Source: Candidatus Gastranaerophilales bacterium (GTDB lineage: Bacteria > Cyanobacteriota > Vampirovibrionia > Gastranaerophilales > Gastranaerophilaceae). From it: a stretch of 54,552 bases of DNA. This document shows, in pieces, positions 23,765 through 31,285 of the stretch (position 1 is the first letter of the stretch; the number at the start of each line of letters is the position of its first letter). Under the pieces are notes generated by a model. The model did not search any database and was not told the DNA's origin. It saw nothing but the letters and a program-made list of their open reading frames with translations. Where the stretch lies: contig CAJUPC010000014.1 of the NCBI GenBank assembly GCA_910588555.1, positions 1-54,552 of the forward strand, read 5' to 3'. Both the position numbers and the translations under genes were made by a program.

Positions 23765-23792
23765 AAAAAGCTCTTATAAAAGAGCTTTTTTA
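23763..23792. terminator. Bidirectional terminator
   Basis: AAAAAAAGCTCTT-ATAA-AAGAGCTTTTTT separates the murA operon from the convergent signalling operon. Confidence 0.9.
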
Positions 23793-23812
23793 ATGTTAAA
23801 ATTTTCTGATTT

Positions 23813-24343
23813 TTACCAGTCCGATGAAACTTCATCTTCATCATCCTGCAATGATGACAAATCTCTGTGGCTTGCACCGTCGAAATCTTCCGGAAGCATA
23901 TCGTCATCAGGCCAAATTGTATCTTCATCATATCTTGCAGCGTTCAAATTCAACGCTCCCGTCAAATCAGAATTTGACAAATCAGTTTCCGATAAAATTG
24001 CTCCAGCCATATCAGAATCATAGAAGTTGCAATAAGTCATTTCTGCATAACTGCAATCCGCACCTGTCAAAAGCGCGTCTGTAAAATCACATTCCAAAAC
24101 TCTGGCCCTTGTAAAATCAACAGAATTTAAATCAGTATTTGTAAAATTAACAAATGAAAGACTGCAATCTGCAAAAGAACTTGAATTCAAATCAACATCG
24201 GTAAAATCAATCTCAGATAAATTAATACCTGAAAAATCAACTTCGGAAAGGTCGATTTCTTCCTGTTCCACTTTCCACTCATTAAATCTCTCGGGGTTCT
24301 TTCTCAATAATTCCACTAATTCTTCTTTTGTATAATCTATCAT
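23813..24343 (-). CDS. Pentapeptide-repeat protein
   Basis: A 176-residue protein with a helical N terminus (TKEELVELLRKNPERFNEW) and a right-handed quadrilateral helix region of A(D/N)LXX-type units: VDFSG-INLSE-IDFTD-VDLNS-SSFAD and onward to about residue 130. It is strongly acidic, with a Asp/Ser/Glu tail. Some family members mimic DNA and bind gyrase (Qnr, MfpA); the acidity allows that but does not show it. AGGAG precedes the ATG, 13 bases after the LuxR-type regulator, so it is the last gene of the signalling operon. Confidence 0.85.
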   Translation of the reverse strand: MIDYTKEELVELLRKNPERFNEWKVEQEEIDLSEVDFSGINLSEIDFTDVDLNSSSFADCSLSFVNFTNTDLNSVDFTRARVLECDFTDALLTGADCSYAEMTYCNFYDSDMAGAILSETDLSNSDLTGALNLNAARYDEDTIWPDDDMLPEDFDGASHRDLSSLQDDEDEVSSDW

Positions 24344-24356
24344 TTATTTCTCCTAT

Positions 24357-24947
24357 TTAATTTAAGTCTGTCTGCATTACAAGCAAAACTGCCTGTGTTC
24401 TGTTTGCCACTTTCAGTTTCTTAAAGATACTGTTTAAGTGTGTTTTTACTGTAACCTCTTTCACAAATAATTCATCTGCAATCTGTTTATTACTTACCCC
24501 TTTTGCGGCCATTTGTAACACTTCTTTTTCCTTTGCAGTTAAGATATCAAGAGAAACTTGTCCTTTTGCTTCGGGCTGTCTTTGCGAACGTCTAAGAACA
24601 GCTTCCATCCTTGCCAGCAAATTCGGGAGTATATAGGGTTTTATGATATAATCATCTGCACCGTTTTTAAGACCCGAAATCATCTTCTGATCTTCATTTA
24701 CAGCGGTAAGCATTATTACAGGTAAATGCTTTGTATCATCATTTGAACGAATTCTTTTTAAAGTCTCCCATCCGTCCATATTAGGCATCATAACATCAAG
24801 TAGAACAATGTCAAATTTTTCATTTTTGTTAAAAAGAATTTTTAAAGCCTGAACACCGTCAACAGCCGTTTTTACTTCATAACCGTAAAACGGAAGGGCA
24901 TCTTTCAAATATTTCGCATTATCATCTACCAACAAAACATTTGTCAA
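24357..24947 (-). CDS. Response regulator, REC-LuxR (NarL family)
   Basis: A 196-residue regulator: receiver with acidic LLVDDN, phospho-Asp in VLLDVMMPNMDGW (about 53) and Lys in YIIKPYI (about 104). The C-terminal HTH of LuxR type is LTAKEKEVLQMAAKGVSNKQ followed by VKTHLNSIFKKL. It starts at TTG with GAGG upstream. It lies directly after another NarL-type regulator in the operon, so paired regulation or heterodimers are possible. Confidence 0.92.
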   Translation of the reverse strand: MTNVLLVDDNAKYLKDALPFYGYEVKTAVDGVQALKILFNKNEKFDIVLLDVMMPNMDGWETLKRIRSNDDTKHLPVIMLTAVNEDQKMISGLKNGADDYIIKPYILPNLLARMEAVLRRSQRQPEAKGQVSLDILTAKEKEVLQMAAKGVSNKQIADELFVKEVTVKTHLNSIFKKLKVANRTQAVLLVMQTDLN

Positions 24948-24962
24948 AACTATAAATCCTCT

Positions 24963-25610
24963 TTAAACTATTTTATTTTTCAACGCCTTTAATGCAGCCT
25001 GAAGCCTGTCGTCAACTTCAAGTTTCTGCAAAATATTTGCTACGTGGGCTTTTGTAGTATTAATACTTATAAAAAGAATTTGCGCAATTTCCATATTACT
25101 GTAGCCTTCTGTCATAAGCTTCAAAATCTGAGCTTCACGTGCTGTCAAATCATAATCTTTTGAATTATTTTCGCTTTCACAAGCTATAGAATTTGCACTT
25201 GCTTTTAAAACAATATGAGCAATACTGGGGTCAAACCAGGCAGCACCGTCTGCAACAGACTGCACAACCTGAATTAATCTCTGTGGATTAATTTCTTTTG
25301 AACAATAAGCATTTGCACCGGCTTTCAAGCTGTTCAAAACTTCTTTTTCATCATTGTGAGAAGTCAATATGATAACTTTTACATCCTTATTTGACGAGCG
25401 GATTTTTGCTGTAGCTTCAATTCCGTTCATGTTTGGAAGACCTAAATCCATTATTATAATATCAATATTATTGTTATTGAAAATTTGGATTGCATTTTCC
25501 GCAGAATCAGCTTCGTATATGGTTCCCACATACTCAACGCCTTCAAAAGCAGTTTTAAGTCCAAATCTTGTAAGTTCATGGTCTTCTACAATAAGAATGT
25601 TGTGTTTCAT
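24963..25610 (-). CDS. Response regulator, REC-LuxR (NarL family)
   Basis: A 215-residue regulator: VEDHELTRFG, phospho-Asp in IIIMDLGLPNMNG (about 56), Thr in ILTSH, Lys in AYCSKEI (about 109; SKE is less typical than TKP/SKD) and a LuxR HTH (LTAREAQILKLMTEGYSNME, then TTKAHVANILQKL). The ATG overlaps the stop of the upstream TPR gene by 4 bases. No histidine kinase is encoded in the operon. Confidence 0.92.
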   Translation of the reverse strand: MKHNILIVEDHELTRFGLKTAFEGVEYVGTIYEADSAENAIQIFNNNNIDIIIMDLGLPNMNGIEATAKIRSSNKDVKVIILTSHNDEKEVLNSLKAGANAYCSKEINPQRLIQVVQSVADGAAWFDPSIAHIVLKASANSIACESENNSKDYDLTAREAQILKLMTEGYSNMEIAQILFISINTTKAHVANILQKLEVDDRLQAALKALKNKIV

Positions 25611-27139
25611 AAATTTAATTCCTTCTTTGCCGGTTCATAATCAGGATTTAGAGCATTCGATTTTTTAAAATATTCGGTTCCGTCTTGTCCCTGATTTTTT
25701 GCCAGCAGTCCTTGATAATAATAATATCTAAAATCATTTTCGTCAATATAGTTTGCAACAGCAAGATATTTTTTTGCGTCAACAAAATTTTGCCTTTCTA
25801 TTGCGGCTCTGCCCAAATCAATCCACGCGTCTTTGTATGTCATATTTATCGCAATAGCTTTTTTAAGGTATGCAATTTCTTTTGACTTATCTTTCAATGC
25901 CATTTTGTAATATGCAATAAAGCAGTCATTGTATGTTTTTAATACTCTATCATAAATCTCAAGCGCTTTTTTTTCTTTGTCTAGCTGTTCATAAGTTTGA
26001 GCAATTTTAATCGGGCATACGGAAGATAATTTGTCGCCTGCTTCTGCATTTTTGTAATATTTCAATGCATTTTTGTAATCAGCAGCTCTATAGCTTAAAT
26101 CACCTAAAACTAAAAGAGCGGTCGAATTTCCGCCGTCAAGCTTAAGTGCTTTCGTTGCATTATCCTGAGCTTTTTCAAAATCATTTGAAGCAAAATATAC
26201 TCTTGAAAGAAGTGCATAAACATCTTTGTTCAATTTCTTTTTTCCACCGATTGCGCCTTGCAGAGTTCTGACAGATTTTGCAAGTTCATTTTCATAATAA
26301 TAGTAGTAACCGAGATGGTACATTTTTTCGGAATAATTTTTCTTTGATTTATATAAAACAAATTGTTCAAGAGAGTTTACTTTTCTTGTAAAATCAGCCG
26401 AATAAAGCTTTTGAGATTTTATATAATCCACAACTTTAATTGCATTTTGCGGTTTTTTACCCTGCGACAAAATCTCTGCTTTAAGTTTTTTGTAATTAAG
26501 ATTTTCGGAATTCATTCTAATTGCATTGTCAATATAAATTCCCGCGTTAATCATATCGTTTGATTTTAAATACCCCAGAGCCGCAAGATAATTTGCATAA
26601 TCGGATTGTTCAAGCAATGCCGTATTTTTAACAAGTTCGGAAGTAGCTTCTCTGCTCTGGTCATTGTACATTATATTGGAAAAAATTTCGCCGAGGTAAA
26701 CTTCCTCATCGGATTTCAACTTTTTAGACGGAAAATAATAAAGTTTTATATCATCAGTCAAAAAGTCGGAGAGAGTTTTGTCGTCAATTTTTGAAGAGGC
26801 AAGTTCTGAAAGATTAAAAAATCCGATATCGGCCATTTTTTCAGACATCTGCATATATGCATAGTCGTTGTTGTTCATTGTTTCTATCAAAACTTTAAAA
26901 TCCATATATGCTGATTTAACATTGCTCTGCATAAATCTGTCAAAAGCTATTACATATTGATTGTGAACACTATTGTGAGTTAAAGTTGCTTTTTTTACGG
27001 GAAGCGCAATAGTGTTTGTCCACACAGGCTGCTGAGGTGAAAGCGGATTTGCAGGCTGAATAGAGTCATAAGCTCCTGCCGCAAAACAGGGAGATGACGT
27101 TAAAGCAAATATAGAAAATATTGATAAAACTCTCCGCAT
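25607..27139 (-). CDS. Exported TPR-repeat protein
   Basis: A 510-residue protein with a signal peptide (MRRVLSIFSIFALTSSPCFA) and at least eight tetratricopeptide units, for example YALLSRVYFASNDFEKAQDN and ALLVLGDLSYRAADYKNALK. It is probably a periplasmic scaffold. Its ATG overlaps the stop of the HD-GYP gene by one base and its stop overlaps the next regulator, so it is firmly inside a signalling operon, perhaps as sensor or partner. Confidence 0.85.
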   Translation of the reverse strand: MRRVLSIFSIFALTSSPCFAAGAYDSIQPANPLSPQQPVWTNTIALPVKKATLTHNSVHNQYVIAFDRFMQSNVKSAYMDFKVLIETMNNNDYAYMQMSEKMADIGFFNLSELASSKIDDKTLSDFLTDDIKLYYFPSKKLKSDEEVYLGEIFSNIMYNDQSREATSELVKNTALLEQSDYANYLAALGYLKSNDMINAGIYIDNAIRMNSENLNYKKLKAEILSQGKKPQNAIKVVDYIKSQKLYSADFTRKVNSLEQFVLYKSKKNYSEKMYHLGYYYYYENELAKSVRTLQGAIGGKKKLNKDVYALLSRVYFASNDFEKAQDNATKALKLDGGNSTALLVLGDLSYRAADYKNALKYYKNAEAGDKLSSVCPIKIAQTYEQLDKEKKALEIYDRVLKTYNDCFIAYYKMALKDKSKEIAYLKKAIAINMTYKDAWIDLGRAAIERQNFVDAKKYLAVANYIDENDFRYYYYQGLLAKNQGQDGTEYFKKSNALNPDYEPAKKELNL

Positions 27140-28848
27140 TAAACCTCTCTATTATCTAAATTCCCTGAATAATAAAAATTAAACAATGCCGCAATATGTT
27201 TATTTTCACTATTCTCATCTGTGATAAAATCATAAATGTTTTTCAAATTATAATGACTCAAAATTTGACAGTCTTCATCTTTAAAAGAATGATGATTTTC
27301 CGTCAAGAACACTCTTATAATTTTATCGACAGAAATATTCAAGAACGTATCAACAAGTTTGCCGTCAAAATGTTTGTCTTTTCCGCTTATTAAAATGTCA
27401 ATAACATTTTGGATAGGCATTTTATCACGGTAGTGACGTTTGGATGTAATAGCGTCAAAAACGTCCGCAACAGCCAAAATTCTTCCGCCGTATGGAATTT
27501 CTTCACCTTTCAGATGTCTGTAATAGCCCGAACCGTCATATTTTTCATGGTGCGAGCAGGCAAATTCGGTTATCATTTTAAAATCATCGGACATATAAAT
27601 TTTATCAAGAATATTATGAGTAATTTGAACATGTTCTTGAATATGTTTATACTCTTCGTCCGTCAATTTTCCCTCTTTTTGAAGCACGGAATCTCTAATA
27701 CCGATTTTTCCGATATCATGAAGAGTTGCGGCTTTTTCAACAAGTTCTCTGAATTTCTCATCACATCCGAGTTCATCAACAAGAAGAATAGAATATAATT
27801 TCACACGGCTTGAATGACCTGCAGTAATCTTGTCACGTGCGTCGATTGAGGCTGCAAGCGTGTTAATAAAGCTTTCAAAAAGTTCTTTTTGTTCTTTATA
27901 AAGTTCTTTCTGCTGTTCGAATAATTGAGCGTTTTCCAAAGCAATTGAAGCACTTCCGCCGATTGCAACAAGCAAATCCTCATCGCCTTTTGTAAACACT
28001 CCGCCGCGTTTGTTCAAAACCTGAAAAGCTCCGATAATTTCCTGATTGTTATTTTTAATAGGCAGACAAAGAATAGTTTTTGTCACATAACCCGTTTGTT
28101 TATCAACTTCAGGGTTAAATCTCGGGTCATTATATGCGTCGGGAATATTTAAAGGTTCGCCGGTCTTTACAACATAACCTGCAAGCCCTTTATCCGCAGG
28201 AAATCTAATTTCTTTGCTGTCCATACCAAGTGCAACTTTGCTCCACAGTTCGTCTTTCTCTTTGTCAAGAAGAAAAACCGTACATCTGTCAGCCTGAATA
28301 GCAATTTTTGTTTCTTCGGCAATAACTTTCAAAAGCACATCAATATCAGTAACCGCCGTGATTGAACGGCCGATTTTTACAAGCGAAACAAGCGGGTCGC
28401 TTTTTACAGGCATAGAAAAATCCATTCCGCTTCTGATTTGTTTTGCTCTTGTCAAAACATAGCCCATAATTGAAAAATTATCGCCGTAATTCATTGCAAT
28501 ATTTTTTGAATTATCCAAATGCATAAGCGCTACATCATTGTTTCCTTCTGCAAAATCAATTGTGCCCTGTGCATACTCGTTTACAATTTTTGCCTGATTG
28601 CTTTTTGAAAATTCTGCCATGTATTTTGCGTCATGAATAAATTTTAAAGCCTGTGCAAGATTATTTTTGTCAGAAAGATACTGAGCTAATCCTAGCAAAC
28701 TCAATACAACAGAAACATGTTCATCGGATTTATTTTCAGCATATATTTTCTGCGCGTCAATCAATAGTCTTATTGCACTTTCATAATCTTTATCTTCCAG
28801 TAAAGTCAAACCTTGTTTTATAATATCTGTATCACACTTAATCATCAT
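27139..28848 (-). CDS. TPR-GAF-HD-GYP phosphodiesterase
   Basis: A 569-residue cytoplasmic protein. An N-terminal TPR-like helical region (1-140) is followed by a GAF domain (about 155-310; LGMDSKEIRFPADKGLAGYV, TILCLPIKNN) and an HD-GYP domain (about 335-500). Catalytic HD is in ATLHDIGKIGIRD (about 378), the extended motif is HHEKYDGSGYY (about 436) and a late HFDGKLVD closes the domain. HD-GYP enzymes hydrolyse cyclic di-GMP; metal ligands look intact, but the GYP proline is Tyr. It is the first gene of a six-gene operon. Confidence 0.92.
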   Translation of the reverse strand: MMIKCDTDIIKQGLTLLEDKDYESAIRLLIDAQKIYAENKSDEHVSVVLSLLGLAQYLSDKNNLAQALKFIHDAKYMAEFSKSNQAKIVNEYAQGTIDFAEGNNDVALMHLDNSKNIAMNYGDNFSIMGYVLTRAKQIRSGMDFSMPVKSDPLVSLVKIGRSITAVTDIDVLLKVIAEETKIAIQADRCTVFLLDKEKDELWSKVALGMDSKEIRFPADKGLAGYVVKTGEPLNIPDAYNDPRFNPEVDKQTGYVTKTILCLPIKNNNQEIIGAFQVLNKRGGVFTKGDEDLLVAIGGSASIALENAQLFEQQKELYKEQKELFESFINTLAASIDARDKITAGHSSRVKLYSILLVDELGCDEKFRELVEKAATLHDIGKIGIRDSVLQKEGKLTDEEYKHIQEHVQITHNILDKIYMSDDFKMITEFACSHHEKYDGSGYYRHLKGEEIPYGGRILAVADVFDAITSKRHYRDKMPIQNVIDILISGKDKHFDGKLVDTFLNISVDKIIRVFLTENHHSFKDEDCQILSHYNLKNIYDFITDENSENKHIAALFNFYYSGNLDNREV

Positions 28849-28932
28849 TTATTCCGTAAATTTACAACTACCTGTTTTTATTGTACAATATTTTTTGGAA
28901 TAATACAAATATTTATTTAAAAAAGGCGGGTT

Positions 28933-29619
28933 ATGAAAAAAATTACAATACTTATTCCTGTTTATAATGAAGTAAACACACTGGCTGAAATACTTAAAAA
29001 GGTTGAAGAAACAGACTTTTGCTCTCTTGAAAAAGAAATAATTCTTATTGATGATTATTCAACAGACGGAACAAAAGATTTATACAAAAATTATCCTTAC
29101 AAAGTTTTCTATCACGAATACAATCAGGGCAAAGGTGCTGCATTAAGAACAGGTTTTAAAGAAGCCTCGGGGGATATAGTTGTAATTCAAGACGCTGATT
29201 TGGAATACGACCCGAAAGATTATGCGCCGTTAATTCAACTTATTCTTGACGGAAAAGCAGATGTATGCTACGGTTCAAGACTTTCAGGCGGAAAACCCTC
29301 GCGCTCGTTTATGTTCCACCACCTTTTGGGTAACAAATTCCTGTCACTTTTGACAAACATACTTTACGGCTCAACTTTGACCGATATGGAAACTTGCTAC
29401 AAAGCTTTCAAAAAAGATTTTATTAAAGATATTGAAATTAAGTCAAACAGATTTGATTTTGAGCCCGAAATTACGGCAAAAGTTCTGAAAAGAGGCGCAA
29501 GACTTTATGAGCTTCCGGTTTCATACTACGGCAGAGAATTTGCCGAGGGTAAAAAAATCACTTGGCGTGACGGAATTCACGCAATAATCGCATTGATAAA
29601 ATTCAGATTTATAGATTAG
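28933..29619 (+). CDS. Family 2 glycosyltransferase (DPM1-like)
   Basis: A 228-residue GT-A enzyme with no membrane tail. Motifs: ITILIPVYNEVNTL at the start, IDDYSTDGT (about 40), NQGKGAALRTGFKEASGD (about 63) and the metal-binding IQDADLEYDP (about 86), then a DMETCYK segment. These resemble polyprenyl-phosphate mannose or glucose synthases. Its sugar donor is unknown; manC nearby makes GDP-mannose, which would fit. AAAAGGCGGG precedes the ATG. Confidence 0.9.
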   Translation: MKKITILIPVYNEVNTLAEILKKVEETDFCSLEKEIILIDDYSTDGTKDLYKNYPYKVFYHEYNQGKGAALRTGFKEASGDIVVIQDADLEYDPKDYAPLIQLILDGKADVCYGSRLSGGKPSRSFMFHHLLGNKFLSLLTNILYGSTLTDMETCYKAFKKDFIKDIEIKSNRFDFEPEITAKVLKRGARLYELPVSYYGREFAEGKKITWRDGIHAIIALIKFRFID

Positions 29620-29628
29620 GAGGAAAAC

Positions 29629-30465
29629 ATGAAAAAAATTATTTTATCATTAATGTTGTCAGCAATGATTGCTGTTCCTGCACTTTCAGCAACCTGGAGC
29701 GCAGTTGACAGAGTCCCGACAGTCGGAAAACAGGTTTTAACAAAAAACAATTTACCGTCTGACGCAAAATTTGTTGTTACAGAAACAGCAGTAACAAACA
29801 GCACATCAAACACAAATAACGAAATTTATATTCAAAAAAATGACCTGGGTTACACAGGCAACGACAATGAAGTTGCAGCAGTAATTGCTCAACAACTCGG
29901 CTTAATCATTAACGCAAACGCTTCAAAGAAAAAACTTGTTTCAAATATTACATCAGCAATTGCAGGAAGTATGTCAGGTGAAAGCGCTCAAAATAACGCA
30001 ATTATGCTTAACGAACTTGCAATGAACAATATGTCTGCAAAAGACCAGATGAATGCCGATGTTACAGGAATTGATTTGATGATACAGGCAGGTTACAATC
30101 CGCTTGCTATGATTGTTGTTTTAGGTAAAATGCCCGGAAGCACTGTTGACATTTTGAAAAGTCAGCCTAATAATTTCAAACGCTCAATGTACATTTATGA
30201 TTATTTAACATATAACTATCCGTCAAAAATAAAAGCAGGTTACAACTGCAAAGAATACAAAAACTTCGCAGAATATATTAAACCGACAGTTGACGAAAGA
30301 AATGCAGATAAGAAAAAACTTGCAAAATTCAACAAAGAACAGGCAAAATTGAAAAAAGAAAGAGCACAACAAATTGCTAAATACAAAGCAACAGGCGGCT
30401 TAAACGGCTGGGACGCTTCTTATACCATTTTGAAAAACCTTTCAGAAAGTTCAGAAACAAAATAG
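29629..30465 (+). CDS. Exported M48-like protein lacking the HExxH zinc motif
   Basis: A 278-residue protein with signal peptide (ILSLMLSAMIAVPALSA). The segment NEVAAVIAQQLGLIIN (about 84) aligns in pattern with the M48 peptidase helix xELAAVIAHELGHxxx, but both zinc histidines are replaced (AQQLGL). DVTGIDLMIQAGYNPLAMIVVLGKM (split by my reading at residue 144 onward) matches the M48 EADxxGLDLM..AGYxP segment. It therefore looks like a catalytically dead peptidase. A Lys-rich C-terminal helix follows. It sits 9 bases after the glycosyltransferase, with GGAGGAAAA upstream. Confidence 0.7.
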   Translation: MKKIILSLMLSAMIAVPALSATWSAVDRVPTVGKQVLTKNNLPSDAKFVVTETAVTNSTSNTNNEIYIQKNDLGYTGNDNEVAAVIAQQLGLIINANASKKKLVSNITSAIAGSMSGESAQNNAIMLNELAMNNMSAKDQMNADVTGIDLMIQAGYNPLAMIVVLGKMPGSTVDILKSQPNNFKRSMYIYDYLTYNYPSKIKAGYNCKEYKNFAEYIKPTVDERNADKKKLAKFNKEQAKLKKERAQQIAKYKATGGLNGWDASYTILKNLSESSETK

Positions 30466-30503
30466 TAGCGTGCGGCTCTGCCAATGGATTTTGAAAAAAT
30501 TCC

Positions 30504-30536
30504 AAAAGAACAAGAAATTATTCTTGTTCTTTTTTT
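30504..30536. terminator. Bidirectional terminator
   Basis: AAAAGAACAAGAA-ATTA-TTCTTGTTCTTTTTTT between the pseudo-M48 gene and the convergent 72-residue gene. Its left arm overlaps the end of the latter gene. Confidence 0.9.
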
Positions 30537-30736
30537 AATGCGCAAAGCTGACATTCCACCATGTCAAGTTCTTCTCTTGCATCGTCAAGTTCATTTAAAA
30601 TCATTTTTGCAAACGAATATTGATAAGAACATTGCCTGTCAACATGAAACGACAATTCTAAAGAATCAATAAGCACCTGCATTAAATTAGTTATTTCACC
30701 GAGATGTACGACAATATCACCGACTTTTTCATCCAT
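30518..30736 (-). CDS. Small helical protein divergent from an AbrB-like regulator
   Basis: A 72-residue acidic, helical protein (GEITNLMQVLIDSLELSF, ILNELDDAREELDMVECQL) with three cysteines. No family is recognised. It is divergent from the AbrB-like gene and shares its operator array, so the regulator very likely controls it. The arrangement echoes the 74-residue gene at 37269, which is divergent from an Xre regulator. GGGAGAAAATT precedes the ATG. Confidence 0.65.
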   Translation of the reverse strand: MDEKVGDIVVHLGEITNLMQVLIDSLELSFHVDRQCSYQYSFAKMILNELDDAREELDMVECQLCALKKEQE

Positions 30737-30761
30737 AATTTTCTCCCTTGTTATTACTTTA

Positions 30762-30831
30762 GTTATAACATAAATTATAACCTATGTCAAGAAATTAATG
30801 TTATAATAAAAATTATAATAGGTGTTATAAT
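30762..30831. promoter_or_regulatory. Operator array: five RTTATAAY sites
   Basis: The palindrome RTTATAAY occurs at 30762, 30774, 30800, 30812 and 30824. Steps are 12, 26, 12 and 12 bases, so two sites and three sites are each phased at 12 bp. It fills the space between the divergent 72-residue gene and the AbrB-like gene; the last site touches the AbrB ATG. I infer autoregulation by AbrB dimers or tetramers. Confidence 0.7.
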
Positions 30832-30982
30832 GATTGAGAAAAAATTTACTGCAATAGGAAACAGCTGGGGAATAATAGTACCAAAAGCGATATTAGACGG
30901 CTTATCAATAAATCCTGTAAAGGACAAAGTTTCGTTAAAGATTGATAATAATTCAATAAAAATTGAAAAAATTAAGGGTTGA
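30830..30982 (+). CDS. AbrB/MazE-like DNA-binding protein
   Basis: A 50-residue swapped-hairpin protein: KKFTAIGNSWGIIVPKAILDG is the AbrB/MazE signature (start, residues 4-23), followed by KVSLKIDNNSIKIEKI. MazE members are antitoxins; no MazF is adjacent, so a plain regulator is equally likely. The frame is open upstream to 30704, but ATG 30830 fits the domain and has AGGTG upstream. Its TGA stop overlaps the -35 hexamer of the next promoter. Confidence 0.85.
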   Translation: MIEKKFTAIGNSWGIIVPKAILDGLSINPVKDKVSLKIDNNSIKIEKIKG

Positions 30983-31007
30983 CAAAAAACAAAAAATAGT
31001 AAATAAT
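30979..31007 (+). promoter_or_regulatory. Promoter of candidate antitoxin RNA 1
   Basis: TTGACA (30979-30984), 17 A-rich bases, AATAAT (31002-31007). The whole 29-base unit differs from those at 34791 and 38242 by only one base each. Confidence 0.7.
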
Positions 31008-31013
31008 ATAAAC

Positions 31014-31096
31014 ACAGGGTGGTAGTTTACCAGACTACCGAATGCCTTGTAGAAAGTCTACGGCTCTTATCTCTTAAGGTAAGAGCCGTTTTTTAA
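31014..31096 (+). ncRNA. Candidate type I antitoxin RNA 1
   Basis: Predicted RNA of about 83 nt. Hairpins: GGTAG/CTACC (31021-31039), GTAGA-AAG-TCTAC (31049-31061), then the terminator GGCTCTTA.../...TAAGAGCC with TTTTTT (31062-31095). The terminator is antisense to the last codons of the toxin ORF. GAAAGTCTAC (31052-31061) recurs at 31178-31187 opposite the toxin leader, so the RNA can also pair in trans with that leader, as the direct repeats of par pAD1 do. Start site inferred from the promoter. Confidence 0.6.
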
Positions 31097-31147
31097 TATG
31101 TACAAAATCAAAAAGATTAAAAATAAAGTCAAATTGATGTCATTCAT
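31067..31147 (-). CDS. Candidate type I toxin peptide 1 (26 aa, hydrophobic)
   Basis: ATG 31147 follows AAAGAGG at 5-base spacing. The peptide starts MNDIN, has one membrane helix LTLFLIFLILYIL and ends KNGSYLKR: small, hydrophobic and with a basic tail, as in Fst, TxpA and Ldr toxins that damage the membrane when over-expressed. The promoter is perfect consensus, and the leader forms GGAGCC/GGCTCC (31206-31211 with 31167-31172). The 3' end overlaps a convergent structured RNA. It is too short for routine gene callers. Function is inferred from architecture only. Confidence 0.6.
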   Translation of the reverse strand: MNDINLTLFLIFLILYILKNGSYLKR

Positions 31148-31244
31148 ATCGACCTCTTTCTAGTCGGGAGCCAACCCGAAAGTCTACAACAAATATTGTC
31201 GATTGGGCTCCTTTTCGATAGGCACTCTTTTACCCTGCAAATTT

Positions 31245-31273
31245 ATTATATATTACGTTCAAGAATATGTCAA
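31245..31273 (-). promoter_or_regulatory. Consensus promoter of toxin 1
   Basis: On the minus strand TTGACA (31273-31268), exactly 17 bases, TATAAT (31250-31245): a perfect sigma-70 promoter, giving a leader of roughly 90 bases before the toxin ATG. Confidence 0.8.
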
Positions 31274-31285
31274 TATTATTAAAAC

